Assembly (NCBI RefSeq): GCF_034702125.1
Contig: NC_085868.1
Coordinates: 32,521,086 to 32,585,085, forward strand
Source of the DNA: Engraulis encrasicolus
Taxonomy: Eukaryota; Chordata; Actinopteri; Clupeiformes; Engraulidae
DNA length: 64,000 nt
Reading direction: 5' to 3'
Every line of letters begins with the position of its first letter. Positions within the stretch are counted from its first letter, which is position 1. Below, one piece after another: positions 1 to 13,091 of this stretch. The notes beneath the pieces were generated by a model. The model saw only the letters and a program-made list of their open reading frames with translations. It was not told the origin of the DNA and did no database searches. A program made the translations under genes and the position numbers.

Positions 1-39
<39 letters not shown>

Positions 40-102
40 TGTGCGTGCGTGTGTCTCTGAGGAGCCTTCAACATTCCCGAACTGCTGAAGTTCAAGGCTG
101 TT

Positions 103-172
103 AGGTTTGTGTGTGCGTGTGCGTGCGCGTATGTGTGCGTGCATGTGTGTGTGTGTTTTGTGTGCGTGCATG

Positions 173-208
<36 letters not shown>

Positions 209-312
209 TGTGTGTTTGTGTTTGTGGTGTAAATCCGTATGTGTGTGTGTGTCTATGTGTGTGTGTGTATGTGTGTGTATTTGTGCGTGCGTGCGTGCGT
301 GTGTGTGTGTAG
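103..312. repeat. imperfect GT-rich microsatellite
   Basis: Interrupted (GT)n with GC and TT variants; another (GT)n begins the window at 1-54. Confidence 0.9.
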
Positions 313-491
313 GGCAGGATTTATCACTGGGCATACTGGGCTCTTTGTATTCCTCGAGCAGCCTCTCCCAGCCTCCAGATTGCTGCTCCATTACATGGAA
401 ATGTGGCAGGTGTGATTTTTTTACAAATTCGTCAGAGAGGATTCTCCCAAGCCTGCACATCAAACAGAGGAAACAACTCAGTGTGGCAGCC

Positions 492-493
<2 letters not shown>

Positions 494-561
<68 letters not shown>

Positions 562-622
562 CGTGCACACACATACACAGGCACACACACACACGCGTGC
601 GTGCATGCACACACACACTCAC

Positions 623-706
<84 letters not shown>
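494..706. repeat. (CA)n microsatellite, imperfect then pure
   Basis: The last 70 bases or so are pure CA; the earlier part is interrupted. Confidence 0.95.
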
Positions 707-708
<2 letters not shown>

Positions 709-965
709 TGTGACTGATCCGCAACCTCGCCCCCGGAAAAAAATTGCATGCAAGCACTTTCTGTGCCCTCTTAACAGGGGGTAGATAGTGCGTCATTCAT
801 AACCGGCGGCGTTTGCGGTGCAATCCCGCGAATCTCTGATGGCAAAGTCCCGCTCCTGCCTACCCATCAAGTCAAGTCGGTCTCCTTACTGATTGCTTGT
901 CGGGGGAGGAGAGGTGTGCTGAATGCAGCAGCCCAATGGGCGGTGTGGTGGGAAACACACACACA

Positions 966-1160
966 TAACACACATAAACATACACAAACACACACTAACA
1001 TAACACACATACACATACACAAACACACACTAACATAACACACATACACATACACAAACACACACTAACATAACACACATAAACATACACAAACACACAC
1101 TAACATAACACACATACACATACACAAACACACACTAACATAACACACATACACATACAC
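966..1160. repeat. 35-bp minisatellite with 105-bp higher-order pattern
   Basis: 5.6 copies of a unit starting taacacacat. At the variable site the copies read aaac, acac, acac, aaac, acac, acac, so three-unit blocks are repeated. It lies in a wider CA-rich region. Confidence 0.85.
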
Positions 1161-1201
1161 AGGTACAGTATGTGCATGTGCACAGAAATGCATACATACA
1201 T

Positions 1202-1362
1202 TGAGAGCCAACAGGGTGGGTGGGGTGGAGGGACAAAGGGGTCAGTAACCAGCCCAGGGAAAAAGGGGGAGTCCAGGATTGAGTCCTCATTGCATTGGAT
1301 GTATTGGGTGGGGGGCCCTTTCAGATGACTTTGTCCTGGGCCCTGCAAAAGCTGTCAGCAGT
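1202..1362 (+). repeat. interspersed repeat, GGGGGCCCTTTCAGATGA family, copy 1
   Basis: Shares cattgcattggatgtattg and ggggccctttcagatga with 2082-2217. Class uncertain, perhaps the body of a SINE. Confidence 0.5.
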
Positions 1363-1365
1363 ACT

Positions 1366-1418
1366 GCACGCACGCACGCGTGCAGGCACACACGCACACG
1401 CATGCATGCACACACGCA

Positions 1419-1463
<45 letters not shown>

Positions 1464-1487
1464 CACACATACACACACACACACACG
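1366..1487. repeat. (CA)n microsatellite with CG-containing start
   Basis: Begins cacgcacgcacgcgtgc, then (CA)n. Confidence 0.9.
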
Positions 1488-2081
1488 AAAAGCACCTCTG
1501 ACTCCCCCATGCTTTGCTTCCTCTGCAGCCTGTGAAAGCATGTGCAGCATACTGTAGTTAGAGCAGTAAAAAAAGCAGAGCTAGTTCAACACTCGAGAAT
1601 CAATTTTACATTTTCTAGAGTGTATTTGGTCCCAGAGTACTTACAATGTGTTGAATTAACACTGCATTTTTTTTACTGTGTAGAACAGTGTGTTTTCTGA
1701 TGCCCCTGATTGAATGCCCATGCGTGCATGTTGTTGCTCAGTGATGTTGCTGGTGATCCTTTAAGACCACCCCTAAACCATCTCTGGTATTGCCTGCGAT
1801 TGCATGGATAAATCACAGGAGGGTGGACCTTTGCCAGGGCCTAAACAAACCACATAGCTTTCACGGCGCCCCCACTTGATTTGTTTCTTTAATTTTACCC
1901 TCGAGCCATAGTGTCGAGTTCAGTTGCAGTAGTGCGTGCGGACACCTTTCGTATTTTCCAAATATTTATAAGAATATAGTTTTTTTTTTCGTTACGGATA
2001 GCTTTATGGATTTTTTTTGTTACGGATTTTTTTGTTACGGTTTCAAGTGCCTACAGTAGGCTACAGTACAGTACAGGCCTG

Positions 2082-2217
2082 TCGATGGGGAACAAACAGG
2101 TCAGTTGTTCTGGGCCCAGGGGGTGGAGATGCGATCCCATTACATTGTATGTACTGAGAGGGGGCCCTTTCAGATGATTGTGTCCTGAGCCAGGTCAAAA
2201 TTGTCAGCAGCCGCCCT
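2082..2217 (+). repeat. interspersed repeat, GGGGGCCCTTTCAGATGA family, copy 2
   Basis: Same order of landmarks as copy 1: gggcccaggggg, cattacattgtatgta, gggggccctttcagatgat. Confidence 0.5.
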
Positions 2218-2799
2218 GCATACAGTACTCTCCATAAAATGTTGATAGTTGTAAAAGTTGATATTCAATAGAAAATAAAAAGACAGGCATGTAAAGAACC
2301 ATCATATTATTGTACAGTAAACAATCATTCTTTAGTTGTACATAAAATGAAAACTAAAGTGTACAGATGTGTTCTTCAGTGTGGCAATGCAACACGCAAA
2401 AGCACTTTATGAAACAGCAGCAGAGTACTCTTAAGTCAAGCTGCACTTGACATTATTGTGTAGGTGGCTTGTGTGTAGTCCACGTTGATATTGTCTACGG
2501 TCCTCGTTCTCTCTGCGCTTGAGAACAACAGCCTGGAAAAAATTGCAAATATTCATGGGGGCAACAGGTTAAAGCGATTTTCATTTTGTCCACAACACTC
2601 AACACAACAACAGATGCCCTTTATCAATGCACACTACAGAGCTTGCATGTAGGGATTTTTTGCAATTCACATGTGCTGAGGCTGTGTTGCATGGTGTTGT
2701 ACTATACAGATACAATACAAATACAAAGCCTTTTATTGTCATTATATATATTTATATGTATAGTGAGATTTTATTAGACTGTGTAGCCTGCAGATCCGC

Positions 2800-2926
<127 letters not shown>

Positions 2927-3201
2927 TTATTAACCATCATTTGACATGGCACCCCTATGAATGCTTATTTGCTGCATCCTATACTTACTTCTAACGCCGA
3001 CGGGCAGGCGAAGCGAGCAATGTGAAGAGGAGGATTCCAGTGTTCCATCCCCACAGGTCAACAGGTCGTAGCAGCGAACCAAATCGATTGAAACATTTAC
3101 GTTGTTGATTTGATAGGCCGCCACAGGTGTTAAACTTGGCTCGAATATTTTTGCTTCGCTTCGCCCCAGGTTGTTTGGGGCCCTGGTGGCTGAGTCTGAC
3201 C

Positions 3202-3496
3202 TTAAAGGGGTATGCTACTATTTTGGGGCTTAATACAGTTAAAATCGTTGGCAAGGGTTTTTAAAGGTGGTAAAGTGTCTTTTTTTCATGTTAGGCGTTG
3301 TTTTGCTTCAAGAGAAGTTAAAAGAGGGAGTATGTAGCTAACCTAGAGAAAGTCAATGATCACTGTAGCATGTGTGATCCATTGACTCTCACCAGCTTAA
3401 AACAAAACCTCCTTAAAACCTCCTTAAAACAAGACAAGGCCTATATGAAAAATAAGACACTTTAACACCTTTATAAACCCAGGCCATACCCCTTAA
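3202..3496. mobile_element. short TIR element (TTAAAGGGGTATG)
   Basis: TTAAAGGGGTATG at the left and CATACCCCTTAA at the right, with secondary inverted matches inside (aaaggtggtaaagtgtc / gacactttaacacctt). Confidence 0.6.
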
Positions 3497-3810
3497 ACAC
3501 CTACCTCGACACCCTGTGTACACACATGCCATTTCTCTTGGACACCTAGCACAGGCCACAGATTGCACATTACATTGTTCTTATGAAGTCACATTTAGAG
3601 GCAGCCATGACAACTGTGGACCCACCCGTAAACAGAGGCAAGCCATTTGAGGACATGAAGTGCTCCATCAAGCAGGGCTGGACTGGTTATCTGGCATACA
3701 GGGCATTTTCCTGGTGGGCCGACAAGCCCCCTGCGGCCGGTACTGTTGTACTGTGATTATTTTCCTGGGGATTGGCCGACAACTTAGAGAGAGAGGCTCA
3801 TTGTCAATAT

Positions 3811-5719
3811 AAATGAAAAGAAAATAAAGGTCCGCAACACTGTTAACCCTCCTGTTACCCTCAAATTTTGGAACATCCGTGATCCTTGGGGTCAATTTGA
3901 CCCCAACCACTTAAATGTCTACAAAATCAGTATGAAACAACACTTTGGCACATGTTTATGTCTCAGATATGTATTATTGCTCTGTTGGTGACATAAAAAG
4001 TCCTTTCAATATATCCTAGCACCCCCACACATAGCCCACACACCAAAAAAACTTAACCATGACTAGGCGGAAATTAGAAAAAATAGCAATAAAATGTCAT
4101 TAATTGGTCTAAAAACAGATGGACACAAATTATTTTAATTTTATTGGCTCCATATACTCCCTAAATATGAATTTCTATAACTTATAACATTTGAAAAGAC
4201 AAAACAAATTTGATTATCAAGGATATTATCTATCTATTACCATATTGCTCAATTTGACTCTAAAAGAAATAGGCATATTTCCAAACATTCAGAAGGTTTT
4301 TTAAGTCCAACATTCATTTTTTTAATGTTTGAATGTGTATTTATAGCACAAGTGTAATAGTTAGGTAAGAACATGGATACATTGCCAACCAAGAGTTTCG
4401 GGAACAACATAGAAAATAATTGTTTTCTACATTGTTTCTACGCTTCAATTAGTGTGCACATAAGGAAAAAAGGTTTGCATGTGCTCCTTGTAGACATATT
4501 ACATGTTCATGGTTGTGGGGTAATGTTTGAAAGAACAGGGCTAGCAACTTGTATGTTTACTTCTATTCACTGGAGAACTTGTGGTATGGATGTCAATGTG
4601 TATGTCCTTCACAAAAGTTACAGCTGTTGCTGTTCCTGCCTTTTCTATGTCAGGTAGCACCAGTTTATAGCCAAGGCTGCAGACAAAGATGTCAATTTGG
4701 AACACAATACTGAAATGAGGAGAAGAATAGCACCATTATATCTCTCAACATAGCAAACAACCTTGAGATCGTCTCCATCTAAAGAAGTACAATGGCTTGT
4801 CACCATCAGAACAGTCCATTTCAATATTTGGATCACAATCAGAAAGCTTCTCTTCAAATATACCATCACTTATAATTATATATGCTGGGCACAGAACAGC
4901 ATGCACAGCAATGCTGACTATATGTGACCCTTCTTATACTAGTGTTTGTGTGTAGTGGGAGGGTGCAAAAGTAGCTCCCAGGGTACAGGAATGGGGGGAG
5001 GGTGTTGCTGTGGTGGGTGCCATGATGGTGCTTTGGGTACAACAAGGTTCAGTTGGTGTATTTTGTCAAAATGGCAATGCTGTATTAGCCACCAAAGTCC
5101 AAAATGTTGCCGTGAATTAGTTTTAGGCCTCCCTCATATCATTAGCATTTTTAGTTATCAGGGCCCAAACAAAAGCAAAATGTTCAGAAGAAACATGGCT
5201 GACTAGCTTATTTTCATGTATTTCACATTATCTAAACAGAATTTGACATGTATTTGCAAAATATGAATGTTCCATTTATGTTTTATACACTTGAAACAAT
5301 TGGGGTCAAATTGACCCCAAGGGACACGGATGTAACCTAAATGTGTACAGCACTTAGGGAAAACATTTTTTGCTGAAATTTCACTTTTTTCACATTCATC
5401 CCATATATTTAGGAAAAGTCATCAAAGATGAGGCAGAAGAAATATGTACTTCATGTATTTTTCAGGTGTTAAACATTGAAAGGGGTCAAATAGACCCCAA
5501 GGATAACAGGAGGGTTAAATGCTCCCAAATATTTAATGGCACGACGTTTCGGACTAACCGTCCTTCATCAAAGTGCACGGTTAGGACGGTTAGTCCGAAA
5601 CGTCGTGCCATTAAATATTTGGGAGCATTTAACAGTGTTGCGGACCTTAATTTTCTTTTCATTTATCTTACGTTTGGTCCAGCACCTGTGCCACTGATGT
5701 GCGCGCATTCTTTGACTTC
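3811..5719. mobile_element. long-palindrome element inside the MITE, itself split by a piggyBac-like insert
   Basis: Flanked by the 14-bp direct repeat CTCATTGTCAATAT (3797-3810 and 5720-5733). Inverted arms 5517-5563 and 5584-5630 are perfect over 47 bp around a 20-bp loop. The right arm continues to pair with 3811-3846 across the TTAA insertion, for about 80 bp per arm. Confidence 0.75.
3847..5514. mobile_element. piggyBac-like non-autonomous element, TTAA target
   Basis: TTAA at 3843-3846 and 5515-5518. Ends CCCTCCTGTTA and TAACAGGAGGG are inverted. Near both ends lie palindromic motifs around GGGGTCAAWTTGACCCC (3888, 5302, and a variant at 5482). Internal frames are short and no transposase was recognised. 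Confidence 0.75.
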
Positions 5720-7129
5720 CTCATTGTCAATATTGACAGTGGATTCAGCCAGTCAAGATATAGTATGACAGTGACCTGTGTGTGTTCGGGGCCGGTCTAC
5801 GCCAAAAATGCCCTGGCCATTTTTCAGTCCTAGTCCAGCCCTGCCATAAAGCACTCGTCCACTTGGCTGTTGAGAGCCTTCACTCACAGCAATCTGCAGC
5901 CTACATCATCACAAAATAAACCCTGCTGCTAACATTTCAATCCAAACAGCACCCCCTCACCCAAATCTCCTCTTCCATCATTGACATTTCATTTAGAAAT
6001 AATTTCACAGTGCTTGCCACCGGTGCAGGACAGCTGGGGCTGTTTTCAATAAAAAACAAATAAATAAATAAATAAATAAATGAAAGTGTGATGATGGTAC
6101 CGTCAGGTCGAAGTGACACCCTGCCATATCTTGATATTTTAAGAACTTTTTTTCCCCCTGGGACTCTGCGTCTAACTTCGCACTGTCGCACGCTGAGTGA
6201 CACTCTGGGCTTTCAGCCCTGAAATGCAACTTTATGCTAGTGCGACGACTCGAGCAAGAGTGCCTGCCAGTTGCTGTAGAAACTAGACGACGTGCCTGAA
6301 GGCATGGCACCTGTCGACAAACCACTGTACTGTCTTGACGTTGTCGAGGTTAAAATTCGATCAGCGCTTTATGCCACCCTGCCAAGCGCGGTTGAAAAGG
6401 GCCCATTGTGGGTGCTCTCAATAGTATACAGCTGACAAAACACAGAACAGACATAATGTACTCCCTGGGGCACTGTCCTGAAATATGCCATTAAAATCCC
6501 ACTGACACACAGTCAGTCTACAACAATACATTGTCGTATGGGACCCTTTTTTATGGCTTTTTCACTTATCAAAACCCAAATTCACACATTTTAAGGCTGA
6601 CATTGTGCTTTCCTGACAATAAAAACAGTGATGATCAAATCACTTTTAGTGCCTCTCTTTAAAAGCCCTGTGAATGTTGTTCAACAGCATAGTGCATTCA
6701 TGGCTAGCCTTGGAGGCGAGAGGTAGAGTGTAATAGAAAGCAGACAAACAACACATCTCTAAAGCACCTGGCTCTATCCAAGTCATTTTATTTCCTGTGT
6801 TGAAGTTGACAGAACAGAAGTGGTGGATTTAGTCAGCAGAATTCATTTCAGGCAGTATTTCTGAGATGTTGCCTGAATGTTCTTAGCTCCTAGCAACACT
6901 GACCACTTATTCACTGAATGGAATTCTGTCCACAGCCACACACACACACACACGCACGCACGGACACACGCATGCACGCACACACACACGCACACACACA
7001 CACACGCACAGTACAGATCTGAATCTAAGGAGATCTAAAGTTTGATATTAGCCGTCAAAACAACAAGGTGACCCAGCTCTTGCTGATCAATTTCTTAGGG
7101 ACAGAGACATTCTTCATAACACAAAACAC

Positions 7130-7224
7130 GGTAGCACTTTATTTTATTGTTACATCTATTAGCACTTCTACATATAATATGAATGCCTGTGTAAGTAACT
7201 TGCAAGGCATGTAGTAAGCAAAAT
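7130..7224. mobile_element. partial copy of the GGTAACAC family
   Basis: Left end only: ggtagcactttatttta, then agtaacttgcaaggcatgta. Confidence 0.5.
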
Positions 7225-8446
7225 ATATAAACCTCTCTCCATCTCCACTATAAAATTGGAATCTTATATCAGATTGGAATCAAACTCAGAGAGTGCTCTC
7301 AAAGTCTCAGAATAATCCGTCCAACTCCCTTCCCAACATCCTCTCCAGAGCTAGGAGGTAGGTAGGAGAGCCATAATAATATGAAAAACATCACCGTTTT
7401 CCCGAGCACAAAGCCATCAAATTCCTGAACAGCTGTCCTATCTTGCACCGACACCTTCTATTCTGAGAGTACTCCGCTTGCTGAATGGGCCTACAGTAAG
7501 TACCTTGCACACTCTATACTTATTTTTTTTCATTTCAATGGGTGAATATTTCCATCATAGCAATCTCAAGGACAGTCCATGATTGCCGTTGTCACTTCCA
7601 TACATTGAACCTTACATCTCTGCCTCCACACCTGTTATCTAGGTCATTCCTGTTTCATGTTCTTAGATGACCGATTACCATAATTCATGTCCGGGAATCA
7701 CTATGAGCTGACACCTATTGATTCCTGATCTGATGCTCTTGAGGTTGGTGATATTAGTCATGTTCCTGCTGACATCTTAAGAGGATGATCAGGATTTTAT
7801 TTGTTTACTGTGGGTTGAAAATAAAGTTATACACTCGGCCAATACGACATACAGTAGATCTGCTCAAGTTGTGAAACTGAGACATCCAGCCTGCATATTC
7901 TAAATATAAGACGCACTGAAATGCCTTGGCAGTGGCACAAGCGGAGACAAGCAATGTGCAGGTACAGTAAAAACTCAAGGTGATGCAGACAGGTGGAGCA
8001 GTACGATGCAGCAATACAATGCCGATTTGGAGACACTTGAAGTTGCACTGCAGACCCCAGAGCTTAAATTAGCACAGGGTTTAAGAGGCAGATCTGACTG
8101 GTTGATATCATGATGAATCATGACCATGGAGACAACTATTAAAAAGTTTGAAGACAACCCCCCTTGCTCCCAAATGTCAAACACGTACAGTACCGTACAA
8201 TGGTTATAAGCCTCATGCTCCATACAGTATAAGCCAGCTAAAATACTTCAGGGAAAAATAAGTCAGTGCTATGTGCCTTCTGCAGTAACAGCAGAAGCCT
8301 GCTAAGCCGCATCTGACATAGGAGGTGGGCCCAAGATGGAGGAAAGATACCAAAGCCTCCATTCCTCCCTCCTGCCAACACTTGACTAGCTCTCAGCTGA
8401 TGATGTCAGCTGTGCTGGGATCACGTCAAATCCGTCACCTACTCTG

Positions 8447-8575
8447 AGGTGCATTTCTCGAAAGCGTAGTTTGTTAGCCAGTTAGCAACTTGGGAAGTTA
8501 CCAATGGGAAATGGCATTGAAAACAACAAAGTAGCTAATGAAGTTAGCAACTATGGTTTCGAGAAATGCACCCCT
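8447..8575. mobile_element. 129-bp foldback MITE (AGGTGCATTTCTCGAAA)
   Basis: Ends aggtgcatttctcgaaa and tttcgagaaatgcacccct. The interior gttagcaact repeats. Related to 40489-40620. Confidence 0.7.
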
Positions 8576-9211
8576 GAACTTGTTTGCTCTTGTGCATAAT
8601 GTTTAGTGAATGATAATAGCTAATATGGTTTTTCTTGCAAAGCAGCGAAGCTGACGTAACAGGGCCACCCTTACGTAAATTAAATTGTAATCCAAAACAC
8701 ATATCTTCTTCACATAATTTCACATCAGACCACAAATCTATGTTTCAAACGTACAGTATAGCTGAGATCATGGTACGCATGGAGTTTGCTAGATGACTCC
8801 CTGCAAGTTTGCAGACTATAATGTATACACACATGCACGGACACATGAAAGCACAGATGCAAACACAAACACACTCACACTCACACACGGACACACACAC
8901 ACAGACTTTTCCTCTTCTTCCCTCATTTTCCCCCACTTTTCTCAGACAGAACTTTTCGCTTTCTTTCTGTTCAGACTGCACAGATGTCTACCCGCCGCGA
9001 GTACAAAGGATTCTCCTTGTATAATGCGACCGTATACCTGTGAGCAGAGCAGAGCGCGCTTGGCTCTTCCACAATTGAAATGGCGATGCTGATGAATCAC
9101 CATGGGGGGACTGCGCTGCGCTGCGCTGGCAGAATAACTCAAAGGAATCAATGCCTCTCTCTCGGCCGCTCATCTGCTCACTCACCCCAAATACTGCCAG
9201 CTCAAGGAGCG

Positions 9212-9214
<3 letters not shown>

Positions 9215-9269
<55 letters not shown>
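9215..9269. repeat. (GA)n microsatellite
   Basis: About 27 pure units. Confidence 0.95.
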
Positions 9270-9270
<1 letters not shown>

Positions 9271-9689
9271 AGACTTGAGTGAGCAGCAAGATCTGCATCT
9301 AAACAGCCGGCAAAAATCTGAAATATTCAAGAGAAAAACAAACATATACGCATGAACTTGAACTTTCGAATGTGGCTTGACTGTTAAAATAGTCTATCTG
9401 TCCTGGGAAAGTGGGAAGAGCCTACTGTTCTTTCTCAGATATATTTTAATATATGTGAGAAAATGTAGTGCACAATAGCGTACTGCTATACTCTAGTATA
9501 CTACATAGTGTCACTAAGAGGTACATAACAAGATTAGCATTTTTTTCTGAGGGAAACGTACTGCAAATGCCCATGTACTGTGGAGTTTTTTTTTCACTTC
9601 CATAATGAAAACAATAATGCCACATATTGGAGCGGGTGGATGAATGTACTGCGGCTTGTCTTTGCATTCAATGCCACTGGGAGTAGAGT

Positions 9690-10165
9690 CCGAGCTATAA
9701 GGGGGCCAGAGAGACATTTTTCCCTGGGCCCAGGCAATGACGTGCACAGACATATAGGGGGGCAAGTGCTGAAGGGGGGCCAGGGAACTGGGCAGTGGAA
9801 CTTCCAGCTGCCTTACTAGGTTATAGAACAGAGGCAATATATTTTATATTGGGGCATTATTGTCACATTGATCATGAAGCATGTAGATTATGATATCAAC
9901 CAGAGTACAGTATATTGAGACAAAAAAAAAGTTCAAAAAAGAACTTTCAGAAAGGGCATTTCTTTGTTCGGTAGGGCAAAGGGGTAGGTGCTTTATCACC
10001 ATCTCGCCCCTATCTGTGCACACCTATGGGCCCAGGGCTCTCCCATACTGGTGGTGAGGGCCCTATTTTGTCCTTGGCAGGCTGTATGGGGGGCCTTATC
10101 AGTGTTTTTCCCTGGGGCCATGTGTCCAATTGTTCCGCCACTGACTGGGAGGGGCCAGACATGCA
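9690..10165 (+). repeat. GGGCC-rich diverged repeats
   Basis: Several gggcccagg / gggggcca stretches, similar in style to the 1202 and 2082 repeats. Borders unclear. Confidence 0.3.
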
Positions 10166-10248
10166 AGGTCTTTTCTTCCAACAGGTACTGTACTACCCAC
10201 ACAGCTCATTAGATAAATGCCAGATCTGGGCAGTGGGTGAGTACCGAT

Positions 10249-10369
<121 letters not shown>

Positions 10370-10629
10370 CTCTTTTTTCTGTGCGTCTTTTAATTTCTTA
10401 TACAATACTGCCTGCTTCAAAATATTACATTCCTGGTCAAGATCCCCATTATTACCTCACAGAATCAATAGCAGAAATGTTTTCATAATCCCTCGGGTGA
10501 GAAATTCAGATATGCTACATACGTACTATTGAAATTATGTCGGCATAAGTGGCCCAGAATATGAAAGAAGACCAAACAAACAACAGATAAAAAAATAAAC
10601 ACAGAAGAGACGAAGTCAGGACATGATGA

Positions 10630-10737
10630 ATAAAGATACATATTTGTCAGTGCCCATAACGTTGCAGAGATGAGTCAGATAAAGATATGTGACAAATAAA
10701 GCTACATATTTGTCAGTGCCCGTAACGTAACGTTGCA
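10630..10737. repeat. short tandem duplication
   Basis: acatatttgtcagtgccc occurs at about 10638 and 10704 with similar flanks. Confidence 0.6.
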
Positions 10738-10976
10738 GTGCTTCAACATCATCATCACATGAAGACAGATCAAAAGGATTCAAAAGGAGACTTCTATCCC
10801 CGCTGAGGGACCGCCAACTGTGCATGTAGACATGCGGGGGCGCCTGCATACAGATATCAAACATCAGCACATGTAATGTGGGCATGTGTGTATACTTAGC
10901 TGTGTGTGTGCATCCAATGGATATACAGTACAAGTATGTGCAGTGCAGTCACTGTACATCACATCCCAAAAAAACC

Positions 10977-11046
10977 TAGCCTGATAAACCAGACTAAATG
11001 TGAAAACATTTTGCCGTCCAGCGGGTGGCGCTGGTTCACCAGGCTA
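10977..11046. mobile_element. 70-bp palindromic mini-MITE (TAGCCTG...)
   Basis: TAGCCTGATAAACCAG and CTGGTTCACCAGGCTA are inverted copies around a short loop. Confidence 0.6.
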
Positions 11047-11176
11047 AAAAAACGATTCCAGCTTGTCGAATCGTTTAATAGGCTACTTGTCAAAGTTTCT
11101 AAACTCATTGAAGTCAGAAACACTAAACTACCCACACATGCGCTTGCATATGCATACACACGCACGCGCGCGCACA

Positions 11177-11315
<139 letters not shown>

Positions 11316-12735
11316 GGTGAAGCACATCCATATTTGCTCTGGCTGGTAGTAGTACTGCATTTGACCACTTTAGTTTATGTTGATGTTCTATCTCTAGAGT
11401 AGACCCTACCTCATTGTTATGTGAGTCTCGCATGGCCAAGCCAGAGGTACTGTATATGCACTTAATAACCAACAGTTACAAGGGACTGCACTATTGCTAT
11501 TTTTGTAGCAGTTGCTATCTCTTGAGAAGGCAGCTTAACCAGCCTATTGGCAGCCTAACCGGAACTAGCAGATGAGAAATGATGTGGGAACACAACAAAT
11601 GTTATAATGTAAAGGATTAATGGGCAGGGTGATACGGTGGACATGAACCCACAAATTTGGTGAGATGCTGATCATCTTGTTGTGCATCACGCAATATTTT
11701 GACAACAAACACATCAAAGAATCTTATTGTGGATATCAATCATATAATCATATTTCCCAAAGATTTTTCAAAGTGCATGGTATCCCAAACTGTGAACTAA
11801 ATTATGTGGCCACATGTCACATCCTATGAGTGCAGAAATTGCTTACTTATATCAATTTGTATGTATCATTTTGAGACATTACTTCATGGGCCTGTATGGA
11901 TATGCTTGCATTGCATTATGGAAAGCATCCCGCAGATCTGAGGATTTAAAGCTTGCTGTGTTTGTATTTGCTAGTGACTGGAATTATTTGTCATTTGATT
12001 TTTTTTCCTTGGCCTTTGCAAAAACATTTGAGCAAATATCAGAGGTTATACATTATCCTAAGGCACATTTCAGGGTTGGCCACTGCAAGACTTGATGACT
12101 TAGAAGATGAATTACAGCCTATTGGCATGTCTGGGATGTCAGTATGATTCACGGGGAGATTAATAAGTTGTTAATTTGAAAGAAAAAGTCATTTTCGGAA
12201 CATCCAGAGGGGACAAATGTTTAAAAAGCAACCATTATTCAAATGTCTGTCTGATGAGAAGCTGTATATTTTTTTGTTTCTGTTATTTATGAGAGACATT
12301 CAATCTTTCTTGGCCTTCTTGCAGAGGAATAGACAGTTTCTTTCTTTTTTTTCTCCTCTTGGTGCCTTACTTTTAAATTGCTTACACAGTGACTCTAAAT
12401 GAGAAGCCTGGTGACAGAGAGGTATATTGGGAACCAGGCTCTTCCCTGTTTCTATGGACACAGTTAGCCTCAATTCATAACAATGGCAGGCATAGGCTAC
12501 CGTAAGATTTTATGCTACGATGTTGGTATTTTCACCTATGTGGTGTGCGTAGTATATTTCTGTACAAGCATACCTATGTGTAACTTGTGTAATAAAATGC
12601 AATATCATTTACTAATATAACATCACATATTTATGTCACAAAATATTTGTGCATTATGAAAGAGCACAAGCAATGTTTAGGTGTGCAATATGGAAATCTT
12701 AAAAATAATGCACTGCCTTGTATAATACACTANTC

Positions 12736-13086
12736 CAGTGGTTCCCAACCTTTTTCTTAGGGGACCCATGTTTTTACTATTTTAAGCTTTGGTGACCCAA
12801 CCACGCGAGCGCCCTCACGAGACGGAGTCACAAGATGCCCTCCGTTTCCTGTGATAACTTATTTTATTCCTCAATTCGTCTTTGGTCAAATATTGAATAA
12901 ATGTTTAATGTAGCACTTACAATTTGTTGCGTCTATGCATTTATTAGTTAAATGCTTTGTCTTTTATTCAACATGGGCTATATATATTTAAAACGAAACC
13001 CCTTAAAATCAAGAGGGCTTCGCGACCCCCTGTGGATCTTTGGCGACCCATAAGGGGGGTCCCGACCCATAGGTTGGGAACCACTG
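12736..13086. mobile_element. hAT-like MITE (CAGTGGTTCCCAACC family)
   Basis: TIRs CAGTGGTTCCCAACC and GGTTGGGAACCACTG. Target duplication CACTANTC / CACTAATC; the N is an unresolved base at 12733. Confidence 0.85.
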
Positions 13087-13091
13087 CACTA

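Larger units (their letters stand above)
3673..5843. mobile_element. hAT-like MITE (CAGGGCTGGACTGG family) split by nested insertions
   Basis: Ends CAGGGCTGGACTGG and CTAGTCCAGCCCTG. Flanks CCATCAAG and CCATAAAG form a 7 of 8 target duplication. Removing the insert at 3811-5733 leaves about 250 bp, matching the uninterrupted copy at 54456-54699 (244 bp). Confidence 0.75.
5844..9214. other. intergenic, no gene seen
   Basis: Beyond the foldback MITE at 8447 and the partial repeat at 7130 it holds an imperfect CA tract (6939-7012), (AAAT)n near 6055-6080 and a GA-free AT-rich background. No exon-like conservation was recognised. Confidence 0.5.

Noticed and set aside
101..796. Long open frames of alternating Cys-Val, His-Thr or Arg-Glu residues here and at every CA/TG/GA tract
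   Set aside because: They are forced by dinucleotide repeats on both strands at once and show no protein-like composition.
966..1160. CRISPR-like array
   Set aside because: Units are directly adjacent with no unique spacers, and the genome is a vertebrate.
5370..5768. 132-codon plus-strand ORF
   Set aside because: It spans the piggyBac right end and the palindrome, so it is a chance frame across element borders.
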